Source: Halichondria panicea
Taxonomy: Eukaryota; Porifera; Demospongiae; Suberitida; Halichondriidae
Direction of reading: 5' to 3'
DNA length: 64,000 bases
Assembly (NCBI RefSeq): GCF_963675165.1
Contig: NC_087391.1
Span: 2,251,001 to 2,315,000 of the forward strand
The notes beneath the pieces are model-generated. The model was not told the origin of the DNA and did not search any database. It saw only the letters and a list, made by a program, of their open reading frames with translations. Each line of letters begins with the position of its first letter. Within the stretch, counting starts at the first letter, position 1. Below, piece by piece: positions 48,743-59,542 of the stretch. The position numbers and the translations under genes were made by a program.

Positions 48743-49853
48743 ACATACCCAGTATAGGTTTCTATACTTAGCGAATATAATTATGAATCTTGTTAAAAAA
48801 TGCAATGCAGGTCTTAAGTGTGAAATCACGAATGTATAATAATATTATGATAATTTATAAGCACAACAAAGTGTGAAAGAAAATAAAAACAACATACGTA
48901 AATCCGGGGGTAAAATATTTGTACATGGTTTCATAGTTGAACACTACGAAATTTACCTGCAGTGCAAACAGCAACCACAAATATTTGGCCCCCTAGAAAT
49001 TACCCACTATACAGTAATTAAATTAATGCAAAAAATGTTTACTTAGTGCATGAAATCATGTCATACATCATAGGCCCTGATAAATTATGCTCGGAATAGT
49101 TTAGCATATAGTTGTCTAAAGAATAATTGGAATCAATGTTCATTTTAAGTTTTGCGCGTCGTCATGGCAAAAAAATGGCTGAAGGTGAGAATATTATGTA
49201 TCAATTCAAGTCAGCAAGATAATACTGAGAATCATGATTACCATATAGCTGATAATTTCGTGGGGCAAAATATTTGTGGTTTGCATGGTTGAAGCTCTGA
49301 TCACGAATATTTTCCCCATGAGTGAAGCGACCTGCCTACCTTTTACCTGCAGCAACAACGAAAATATTATCCACGAAGTGACTAAATATTGTTCAACCAC
49401 AAATTAATGTTTTACCCCGAAAATTACCTGCTATACGGTATATCAATGTCTCGTGTCAGTTGTGTGGTGCGTTTATGTCTATGTATAGTAGTCGTGATAG
49501 GGCCTAGCCGGGAAAACAACCCTTATGGAGCAAACTTATAATGTTCAGTACGCTACAAAGTATATATAGCTATTTTAGGATTTTGGTTTTCTTTCGTAAG
49601 AAGCAACTTCAATATCTTCTCTACCTTTTCAAATCCTAAAATGTTGTATCAGGGTCTAGCTAGTCACCAACTGTACAATACATGCATGCATGTGGTACAA
49701 CCAAAATATTTTATGGTGCCGTAAGTGTAAAAAGAAATGGGTTATTATGATTATAAAGCTTTACAATTCAAGTGAACCAAAAGTGAAGGTACAACATGCA
49801 ACACACAAACAGACACGTACTTCCTTATAAATATACAAACGAACATGTCCACT
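48743..49853. other. Spacer between SLC15-like pseudogene and receptor gene G
   Basis: No gene seen. Holds a partial inverted-repeat element at about 48895-49016 and a fuller copy at 49239-49440 (GTAATTTTCGTGG family). The last ~150 bp resemble the 3' flanks of the other receptor genes. Confidence 0.55.
49239..49440. mobile_element. ~200-bp inverted-repeat element, GTAATTTTCGTGG family
   Basis: Left TACCATATAGCTGATAATTTC and right mirror GAAAATTACCTGCTATACGGTA-type end (last 13: TGCTATACGGTA plus flank); inner GTGGGGCAAAATATT mirrored by AATGTTTTACCCC. Same family as 35710-35912, more diverged. Confidence 0.6.
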
Positions 49854-49911
49854 CACTGCCCTAGGTCACATGAGATTCGGCCAGGTTCGTGTTGTGTTTG
49901 TGTACAAAGAG

Positions 49912-52900
49912 CTAGCCAGGGGGGGCCAATGCAGGGGGCAATGCATTCGTATCATCTATAGGATTGTCTACGTAGTCATACGAATGTTTGACAGAGGAGG
50001 AACCAGAAAGGAATTCATTTGCATCTGCATAATCACAAGTGCGTTGAGACGTTTCCTCTTTCATCAAAGTATGAAGAGATTTTATCGAAGTAGGAAGAAA
50101 GTCACTAGTTTCTGCATAATCATGTTCAGGTCGAGTTGCTTGTTCTTGGGGATAATTGGCAGTATCGTACAGACTTCCATTAGGAGGTGGAGCTTTAGGC
50201 TGCACCTGTTTTGGGTAATGATTATTCGCTACATCGTATGCAGGAAGCTCAGCTTCATGCTTACCCAGTTTCGAGTACATGTTAACACTAGGTATAACTG
50301 CAGGAGGGGGGTAAGTTGTATCGTACTCGTCTCTCCCACGGATATCATCATCGTCAATCTCTTCATAAGCTCCAGCAGACTTTGATGGATGCCTGGTCCC
50401 CTTCTTAGAAAGTGAATCGTCTGGAGGAGGGAAGGCTTCGTCATAGACCGGCTGCTCGATAAATGTGGCCGTGTCATAGTCAGCCAGAGAAGGTGTTATG
50501 CTTATTACCGGAGGTTGACGCAGTTTAGAATAGTCTTCATCCTGTGGGTTGGTAGGAGGTGGTCGATGAGTATGATCAGCTGTGTCGTAAACAGGTGAGC
50601 TTTCTCTCGGCAGGTTGTCATCAAGATAGCTGGCTGTATCGTACATTGGTCCATCGAGAGTAGACGTGAGATCCTGGGTGCCTGTTTTTACCGTATGTGA
50701 AGGTGGGTTGACACTAGGGTGAGAGTAATCATCTTCTGTGCGCACGTTTGAGGTCTCGTACAGTGAATTAGTAAATGCGTGATCATCTGATGATCCTGTT
50801 CCAGTCTTTAAGTCCATTTCCAATCCAGGGCCATATATCGGATTCAGAAACTTATGTTCTGCTAACGATCCAGTTCCAGTTCCAGTTCCAGCGTCATTGT
50901 AAGCAGTACGAGCTGCTCCATCATCTGTTAACAATAGCAGGAAGAATATAAAAAATATGAGTACGTATGTGCTATATACAACAAGTCGTCTCTAGTCCTA
51001 TAGCCTTGGTGCTTATAGCTTCATGTTGTATGCATGGTAACTCCACCAAGGCATTAATACTACCCCCAGTGCTGCTTTCATTGTTATGCATGTGAACACA
51101 GAAAAAATACAATTAGGATTACTACAACACCGTTCAAACAGCATTTCAAACAGTCAAATAGTCTTCTTTGCTGCTAATCAACTGTCTTAACCAATGGTAC
51201 AAGCTGCGCTGTGCTAATGCCTAGCTCTCGCCGTTGTTTTGCTTTCACTCAAAAACTATTAGAAGAGGTATAATTATGCCTCGGTGCGCATGCGCAAGCG
51301 AGGTATACGGTAGTGTGTTTGTGTGTCTGTGTGTGTGTGTGTCTGTGTGTGTGTGTGTGTAGACTGCTACAGCTGCTCAAGGATGAATGAAGTGCAAGTA
51401 AGAGTTTCTATAGGCTTCTAGTCATGTTTACTTGGATTTTAATTCGTGGATTTGCAAAATAATGCTTCGTTCTCGAGTTATGCCTAGTTTTGCTTACTTG
51501 GAATGCCATTGCAGCCTTTTCAGAAGAGCACGCAGCCAAACTTGTTTACCGAGTGTTGCTACTCTACTTAGTAGTTAGCTCTGCACTAGAACGCTAGCTA
51601 TTGGTAGCTGCAAGAGTGAGAAGCGAGCTGTAAGGCTCTGTTAATGCAGCCATTAATTTTAGACTTGAACTTTTGGCATAGATCGTTTTTAACAACAATC
51701 ATGGTCGATCATTACCCACTCTCCAAGTTTTTGCATGCAGCAAAATTAATTTGTTTATCATGTGTATAAAACTTAAAGCTATTAGTAGCTTTATGGTATG
51801 TAGCTTTGGCATCTCCACCGAGGCATCAGCACCCGCGGTGCTTTCATTATATATATTGATTGCAATTGTTGACAGAATTGAATTCCACAGTCATTATAGG
51901 AGAGGAGCTGAATGGAGACACAGTCAGCTTTACTGTATCCCTTGTGCGGCTACACCTTGAAGCATAATTAGGGACTAACTCCAGAACCCAGCCCATTCCT
52001 TCACACGTATTAGGTTAACTCACCTGAAATAAATTTTATGTGACTTCTTTTCCGAACTTGACACACGAGCACACATACAACAATCACCAAGACGATGATC
52101 ACCAGGAAGAGAGCTCCACCCACTCCACCAGCTATACCACCCACAAGACCAACATCAACGGAAGAGGCTGTTGAATTAATTCATCTAATTAGCACGGCTA
52201 AACTAATATAATAATTATGCAAGTCTCCACGCACCAAGGCACGTACGGTTAGACGAAGTGCACAAAATTTAACTCTACTGACATTTGCATGCTTTCTAAC
52301 CGTAACCCTTCTTCAATTGCAATATTTCACTGCAGAACTGTTCTTTAAGGGTAGCTACAGCATATGCTTGTTATAAGGGTGTGGCTGCATGGACATGAAT
52401 ACGGAAAAACGAAGCAAGCGACTCTAAGAGACAACTGACCACGGCACCCCTCTGTCTCACACAATATTGGGTTAGGGTCTGGGTTAAAGATTATAAGAAC
52501 ATCCAGTCAATCAGCACGCAGAACTAATTTGTAGCTGAATCTCCACCTATTTTACAGATCAGATATTAATTAGTGTAACTATAGGCCTCCTCTGTCGTCA
52601 CAGTTATATAAAAATGGTAATAGCGACTCTACTAAAGCATATACCCTTACTAAAACATCAGTCACTCACCAAGTTCACAGTTACTTCCAGTGAATCCAGG
52701 CAGACAGGTGGTACATCTTCTGGATATGTTTCGTCCAGATAGACACACTGCACAGTCACGGTTACTATCGTATCCAGGCAGACAAGTGGAGCAGCTGGAG
52801 CCGAGATTGCGATTGCCTATGCACTGAGAGCAATTTGTGGTAGGGTCAAAGTTAGTGGCTAAACATGTTTGACAGAGTGTTGCTGGGTCCCCTCCTGGTA

Positions 52901-54296
52901 GAGCACACACACTGCAGTCTGTATCAGTGAACCTGTCTGGTTGTAGGCAGAGGGAGCAGTTGGTGACTGGGTCTCTGTTGGGTAGGCAACTAGTACAGTC
53001 CGAGGTGATGTCCCAGCCTGGTAGACACTGGGTGCAGTTGGTAGAGAGATCTCTGTTGGGTAGGCACTGGGTGCAGTTTGTCTGTGGGTTGTAGAATTCC
53101 AACAAACATGCTGAGCAACCATCAGAAGGATTGAAGTTTGTGTCCACACATGATTCACAGTTATTCAATCGATCATACCTTGTGCCCATAGAACAAGAGC
53201 AATTTGTATCAGGATTATAGTTGACGCTGATACATGTTGAGCAATTTTGGTTAATATTGTATCCAAGAAGGCAGGCTGTGCAATTAGAGACTGGGTCTAA
53301 TCGATTATCAGTACATCTTAGAGTGCCATCAGTTCGACATGTCGCCACTTGTGGATTGTTCTGAGGTGTGGTGGAACAGTCAGGTCCACAGAAACCAGGA
53401 GAGCACTCGACCCTGAAACTCATGGTCATGTGAGATATGTTGTGGTATCCAGTGAACGTCATCTCCTCTGTGAAGTCTGCTCCAAGTTGGAGGTTGTCCA
53501 GGTCAATCAACAGACTGTCTATTATGTTCGGGAGTCCACTATCCAATGCTTCTATGAAAAACTGGATTCGTCCCTATAATTATAGAGGTAAAAAAATGAT
53601 AGATTCTACAGAGAAATATTATACTTACCATCCACATAGTAAAATCTGTACTTGAAACAGGCAGAGGATTGGGTGTTACTCCCAGTAGTGCTGTTGGACC
53701 TTGACCGAATGTTGTGCTCATTTCACTGAATGGGCAAGTGCTGGAGGATATTGTACAGTCTGTGAAGTTGTACCCCATGCTGGGTCTTGTCTCTAGTGAT
53801 GCACCAAATGATCTGATGGTCCAACGGAACCTGGTGTCACATCTCCCCTCTCCTGTGTTGTCACAGTTGGTGTTTCTGAATGGTTGATCATCACAACACA
53901 CTGGTACTAGCTGGTCAGCACTTGCCACATGACTCAGTGGAACAGCACATTCAGCACACAGTCCGGTTGGGTTAGTGTAGTTGATGAAGTTGACAGTAAG
54001 AATAAATTCACTCCTAACCTATACAAATTAAGAGATATTCATATTCTGATATGCACAATAATCTATAAACTGGTCGCTTTTTATGTGAGGCTAGTGTACG
54101 CAAAACAAGAAAGAATTATATATGGAGCTAAATTATAGACGAAATGTCCAGGGGCACATAATTAGAAAGGGGTTTTACTTCGAAAAAATACGGTACTCAC
54201 TGCTTTAGATGCGACTATTAGCACGACTGTGATTAGTGCCACATGTAACATGAGGACATGCACTCCTGGTAACATGCATCTTCCGATAACCACCAT
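49912..54296 (-). CDS. Receptor gene G: DSL-like, cysteine-module receptor with frameshifted tail end (848 aa)
   Basis: Exons: 54201-54296, 53629-54018, 52670-53573, 52024-52167 and 49912-50924. Signal peptide 1-32 (longer n-region than in other copies); MNNL-like 33-162; DSL-like plus 15 CxxC modules (one reduced to CSC) in 163-463; transmembrane exon 464-511; tail 512-848. A G-run near 49917-49925 has seven Gs where B has six, so the tail ends ALAPPG and loses about 25 residues (YTN and HYDLGQ). A further ~17-bp loss near 49880 damages the remaining end. An extra ~24 bp in the tail adds a second KEETS-like stretch. YEEI is kept (AYEEIDDDDI). Intron 4 (1.1 kb) holds the segment inverted relative to gene D. 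Confidence 0.65.
51262..51950. repeat. Segment in intron 4 of gene G, inverted copy of that in gene D
   Basis: Carries TTATGCCTCGGTGCGCATGC, a GT microsatellite (about 51317-51360), ACTGCTACAGCTGCTCAAGG and GGCATCTCCACCGAGGCATC, the reverse complement of 24058-24675 in the same internal order. Borders estimated by eye. Confidence 0.65.
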
Positions 54297-54699
54297 GATT
54301 CACACACTGCAAAACACAAACATACAATACGTGAGAATCATAAATGTTCCTGGAGCTTGCACAGATTACAAGGTGAAGCATGCCAGCCAACAAATCTGAC
54401 AGATCTAGTTCTGGCATAGCTGCTATCAAACTGGTTACTATACCTTCACTTTCCAATTCTTGACATAGCTAACAGCTAGCTAGCTTACAATTCTAGTATC
54501 TATGCGGTAGACTGATTAATCATAATGACATTCATTGATAGCGTGGGCAGATATCACCGCAATCAGAGACTGGCAACAAACTAGGAATAAAAAACACACA
54601 TGCACAAAAGGAATAAATAATTATAATACGTCTAATACGATTCTTGCATAGTCCACAAACCATCAGCTTGTATGGTCAGTAAGTAGTTTATGGTGGAAC

Positions 54700-54740
<41 letters not shown>

Positions 54741-54903
54741 GATAATTAAGTCTACAGTACCCGCTAATGTACACAAAACTCATTTCTGCCACGCATTGAA
54801 CACATGATGCACCAAAGCTAAGAATCTACTCTACAAGCCATGTTACAAGTTAGCAAGGGGTTACAACATCTTGTATACTAAAGTCTTTACTGCATGACCT
54901 GCT
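54297..54903. other. Region 5' of receptor gene G
   Basis: No gene seen. Includes an AG microsatellite (about 54702-54740) and text aligned with the region upstream of F (for example ACAAACCATCAGCTTGTATG near 54654 and 41630). Confidence 0.5.
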
Positions 54904-54990
54904 TAAGAGAGGACCTGTGCCCCACACTCAGCAATGTGATGTTGAGACTCTTTAGGGTGGAGTAGAAGTGACCTCGTCAAGAACTACACA
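54904..54990 (-). pseudogene. Relic of ABCD4-like Walker B/H-loop exon, unit G
   Basis: Minus-strand CVVLDEVTSTPP then stop. A deletion of about 45 bp relative to 34161-34301 removes ALSEETECLF and shifts the frame; the end still encodes the LLSVGHR text in another frame. Confidence 0.65.
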
Positions 54991-55117
54991 ATAACATTTG
55001 TTTGGGTGAAAAATAAAATAAATTTCTATTGGCTAAATTCAGAGAATAAATCATTATCATTATCTAAAACTAACTGAGCCGTTTAGTGCATGATCACAAA
55101 CAAGGTCTACACAACAC

Positions 55118-55200
55118 TCACAGGAAAATGGTGGCTGGTGATAGAACAACCGAGCAAAAGAATCTTTTGAGCTTCACCGGGAGAAACGATATCATACCTA
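55118..55200 (-). pseudogene. Relic of ABCD4-like signature exon, unit G (best preserved)
   Basis: Minus-strand YDIVSPGEAQK continues, after a one-base frame change, as DSFARLFYHQPPFS and ends at a TGTGAGTG donor. This matches the ABC signature and following helix of ABCD4-type proteins (LSPGE.QR.SFARLFY.QP). It anchors the identity of the more damaged copies in units A-E. Confidence 0.65.
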
Positions 55201-55352
55201 CATGTATATAGCAATAATAAAATTAATGTTAATTGTGAAATATGAGCATCAGAGAGAAGTTGATACCATCGATGTGAATTGGTACCATACCACTGCACCA
55301 TACAAACTAGGAGCTAGTAATTGGCAAACAAAATTAATGATGGCTAGTTAAT

Positions 55353-55412
55353 TAGCCTCGATCCCAGCCCCTCTCACTCTTTCTCAACTGAGAGCGGCCT
55401 GGAATCGAGGCT
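55353..55412. repeat. CCTCGATCCCAG hairpin element
   Basis: 60-bp inverted repeat with AGCCTCGATCCCAG / CTGGAATCGAGGCT-type ends and the distinct centre CTCTCACTCTTTCTCAACTG. Confidence 0.6.
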
Positions 55413-55450
55413 ACTAGTTAATGTACAGGAAATCAACACAGCCTGCAGTT

Positions 55451-55590
55451 AGAGGAGGTACGACATGCAGGATCAATTTGAGCACTTTAATTACACTCCG
55501 TTCATGTGTAAGGCCTAGGTTTATTAATGCTGAGTCAGCTAATCAAGTCTTTTAATTAGCCTAATTGATCCTGCATGTCGTACCTCCTCT
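55451..55590. mobile_element. 140-bp inverted-repeat element with 26-bp ends
   Basis: Left AGAGGAGGTACGACATGCAG continues GATCAA; the right is the exact inverse, TTGATCCTGCATGTCGTACC then TCCTCT. The flanks share GCCTGCAGT, a possible target duplication. Confidence 0.7.
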
Positions 55591-55594
55591 GGCC

Positions 55595-55680
55595 TGCAGT
55601 GCTGCATGTAGGTTACTTGTTATGGTCATGCCCCCATGCAGTGCTGCATGTAGATTACTTGTTATGGTCATGCCCCCATA
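55595..55680. repeat. Two-copy 42-bp tandem repeat
   Basis: GCAGTGCTGCATGTAGGTTA and the following TTGTTATGGTCATGCCCCCAT occur twice in succession with one or two changes. Confidence 0.75.
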
Positions 55681-57639
55681 CTTCCCACAGTAGGTACAGT
55701 GCAGTGAGGTTTCTCCTACTATAATAATACATTGCAGTCCAATAAGGCTGTCACAGCTGCTGGTTGTAGCATAGATAAAGGAAGAGAGAGATTGGAAACG
55801 GAAGTGGTGCACGTGACCATTTAACATTAGTTCTACCAAGAGTTCATTAATGAACTCTTGGTTCTACACAGAGGCCTCAAAAACTATCTACATTTTATCC
55901 TATTTTTTGCCGGGTAACTTGCTCAAAATAAGAAACTTGAGACATTATCTCCTTCAGCAATAACACGCCTATTCTGTGGTACTAGCTAATGACTGACCAC
56001 ACCCAGTAACAGGAGACATATTATATATAGAAGTATAAAATTATAAGCTTCAAAGTGCTATTTTAGGATTTTTGATTGCTATAACGTGTAAGCGTCCTGG
56101 TTATAACTTTCAAAATAGGTATAGTATATAGAAGCTGCACAGAATGAGCATATTTGCTAGTGGTTTATTCTCCACAACGTGTAGAAATGGCATTAGCTTG
56201 GGCACCTCGCAAGCCACGCCCTTCAGATAATGCTGTAAAGACAGCCTCGATTGAACTGCGGGGAAGAGCGAATGTTCATGGCCTAGCTGGGATAATGGAT
56301 CAATTAGTCTAAACACATGCACAGTGCAGGCATTCCTTTTTGAAAGTGACAGGTAGATAGTCAGTGTTATAGTCATTGGTATTATAAGTACAACAGCAAC
56401 AAAATGCATGTGAAGGTCTATTAGCAAATTAAGGCTTATAAAGAGAAGTTCTCTTCATAAACCCTTGCTACATGTATTAGATCATACATCAATTGCTGAT
56501 TTGCAAACGTTTATGAACATGCAGTACAGCTTATCCTTAGCATGAAGCCATTCTATATAGCACTTGGATACATAATAACCAAGTCAAGCAATGTCCTTTG
56601 CTAATTCGGCTTCACAGCATGCAGGGAAGAGAAAAGTTGACATCTAGAGTAATTCAAGCTAAACTAAAAAAAAATTAAAAACAGAGTAAAGACAACAGAC
56701 GTAGAGCTTTTCAGTGGTGTAAACTTACTTCTCTAGAGTACCTCCCCTCCCAGCCCCTGAGTGATCGCTAGTGGATAGGAGAACTAGAAACAACCTCAGA
56801 ACGGTCAACCGCAAAAATATTCGCGATCGTTAAAATCATAACGCGGAGTGTTTCAACGGTTTACACAGGGAGGCCCGGTCGTTTCTAATCCCTTTCCTTT
56901 TCAATTTATGCTGCATGTAAGAAAAGAATTTTGAGGAAAAAATTGCCCGCAGCTAATTTCCAGCTGCTCACAAAAAGACCACGACATAATGATTAGTAAA
57001 TACAAGCCTTCAACATTGATACGATACTATGCTACAGTCAGAGTGGTAGCACGATACGTGTATTACTAAATTGTCAGTGTATACAAGGCAACAGAAGTGA
57101 GCCCACAACATGGCACACATGTAACCATGAATCCATAGAGTGAGCCAACAGTTAGTCTAATCAGAGGAAACACATGTGAGCTCACAATACACAGAGCTGA
57201 GACTGTATTTACACACACAACATGTGGAAGACTAAATAGAAAACCCCCATTCAAGAATTGAAGACTGCAAAGGCTGGGTGGAACACCAAGGTATTCAATT
57301 AAAACTCTCTATAGCTATATATAGCCATATTGCATCCATTGCACTTAGGTTATTTGCTGAAAAGCCACTGTTAACTTTGCACTTTTGTCCAAATGTCAAA
57401 TCTGCTGTGTACATAGTGACTGATGCATGTGTATACATGTAACATAATAAATATACAGTGAAAATGCACTTTTCATTTCAGTAACACAATCATGCAGAGT
57501 GCACAGCTGACTATAACAAACTGTGTGTTACGTACTAAAAAACAAGAACTGCATGTGGTCATGTTCTGGCCAGCCATGCTGACAGTGAGGTAACTGGCTT
57601 CCCAGACTACCAGTACATTAGAAGGGCAGCTAAGTAGCT

Positions 57640-57715
57640 AGCCTCGATCTCAGGCTGAGTTTTCGCTTTTATAACCTAACTGTTATAAGCGAAAACTCGG
57701 CCTGGGATAGAGGCT
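57640..57715. mobile_element. CCTCGATCTCAGGC hairpin element, copy 2 locus
   Basis: Orthologue of 43292-43371: AGCCTCGATCTCAGGCTGAG at left and the near inverse CTCGGCCTGGGATAGAGGCT at right. Confidence 0.65.
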
Positions 57716-58678
57716 ACTAGGCTACTATGGGATCGAGGGTACTAACTTAGAAGATAGAATTGAGCTAGAACATTGAATCCACACAATAATTATCATGAAT
57801 TGTACACACTAATATATTGCACAAAAACAACACTTACAGTCATGTATCCTAGCAACCACAATTCTTGTTACAATAGAGAACTGAATGGAGGCTACACAAC
57901 CAGAAACTATTACCTACATGTACTAGTAAGTTGTGAAATTTTAGCTGTTGCTTACCCAGTCTGGGTGAGTTTCCTCTTTAGGGGACTCAGGATAAGCAAT
58001 CTGTAGCAGTGAACAAAAGTAGGCCTAAAGGTGCTATTCAGTATTGTGTTTACTTTATCCGGGTTTTATCAGCACTATGAGGTCACCTAGCAACAAGAGA
58101 TAAGCAATCCCACAGAAACACAAACAGCAGTGCAGACTGACAGTAAATGACTCTCTCTTAAAAGGAGAAACACAAACATGCCTGTCTCTTAACAGTTAGT
58201 TTGCTTAACTGTGTTAGCGCAATCAAGGAAGTGAAACGTAGAAAGTATATCTTTGTAATCTGTAACAGAAACAATAACTAGAGCACTAAAGTGCAAACCC
58301 TCGGCCGGCTGGTGACATGATTAAGAAACCAGAAGAGTGATATAATGCAGTGCATGTAGTGATGTATGACTGAGCTGTCTAGCATGCACAGCAACTCAGG
58401 AGCAATAAAACTAAACCAGATGCTGAGTTTTAGTGATACATAGATATATGCACTGTGGATCACAGCAAAGAAGCTTGGAGTCTCAGAGAAGTATGGCTCC
58501 TGGAGTATAGTAGGACCTAGCAGTCTGCTACAGAGACAGCAAGCCAGTCACAATTCTAGCTTTCTATTTTAGCGACCCTTTTCCATTGTTCCTGGTACGG
58601 GATCACTTCAGCTGTAAATACGCAGGGTGCCTCGAATAAAGGCCGTGTGTAGTTAGCTAGCTGCCAACGTGTAAGCTA

Positions 58679-59150
58679 GTCTCAGGATCAGCCCCCTCCT
58701 GAGAAGGGGTCTGAGCACTCTTGATGTAGTTTTGTTGCACACGCTGGAATTCCAGCGGCTCAATCAGATTGACTTATTCTAGTCAGGTGATATTATAGGA
58801 GGCAATAAAGAACTGCACGTTGCTCAACGCATTTGGATAATCATTAACGCATTACGCATGGTAAACGCTTCATACATAGACGCTGCTACGAAGCATAAGC
58901 AAGCCAAGCAGGGGTCCTTGGGCACAGAGAGTTAGCACCACAGGCAAAAGACATACATGTAATAGAATTGAAGCACCTTCTTCAGAGATAGAGAGATGCC
59001 TGCGCTTGACACTTTGTACAATTAATAAATACGCGGGGGTGTAAGGTCAGGAATTGATTACATTCCATTGGTCTGGCACATTCCACTGTGAAATGACCTC
59101 AAGACAAGAGTGCTCAGACCCCTTCTCAGGAGGGGGCTGATCCATGAGAC
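58679..59150. mobile_element. ~470-bp inverted-repeat element
   Basis: Left TCTCAGGATCAGCCCCCTCC continues TGAGAAGGGGTCTGAGCACTCTTG; the right is its near-exact inverse ending CATGAGA. Arms about 44 bp. ACGTGTAAGC occurs on both sides, which may be a target duplication or part of the older sequence. No coding content. Confidence 0.65.
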
Positions 59151-59194
59151 TACGTGTAAGCATAGATACTATAAATTACTGTAATTTATACTAT

Positions 59195-59405
59195 CTATGG
59201 TGTAAGTTAGCTTTTGCTCGCTTTTATTCGATAACGAAGCTTTAACATCAAAATATGCCAAATTTAAAACTACTACCTTGTTGTGTTGAGGCTATCCATG
59301 GCATAAACACAGTGCTATCGCATCCAGGTGAGTAGACTCAGAATACACAGAAGACAGACAGACAGACTGACTGACTACTATAACCCGTGGCGCGCCTCGG
59401 GTTAA
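59195..59405. repeat. Inverted piece of receptor-spacer sequence
   Basis: Reverse complement of text near 2905-3120: TTTATTCGATAACGAAGCTT, CTACTACCTTGTTGTGTTGAG, GCTATCGCATCCAGGTGAG and the CGCGCCTCGGGTTA end all match in mirrored order. It shows that spacer DNA moved into the ABCD4-like relic. Confidence 0.7.
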
Positions 59406-59542
59406 TTATCTTCCCACCTTCAGACCCTGTTTATACTTGTCAACTCATTACTCATTCACATGCATGCATGGTGTCCCAGCTGCAGTAGTGTAATGGTCAG
59501 ACTCAATCAAGAAGTCTGATATTATAAATTAGGGTAAGTTGT

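Larger units (their letters stand above)
55840..59540. other. Long stretch between unit G relics and ABCD4-like relic copy 2
   Basis: No intact gene. From about 56,930 to 58,270 it aligns with 42,540-43,960 of the first ABCD4-like relic. About 1.1 kb (roughly 58,280-59,400) is inserted relative to copy 1 and holds a 0.47-kb inverted-repeat element followed by an inverted piece of receptor-spacer sequence. The region 56,450-56,900 shows nothing I can assign. Confidence 0.5.
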
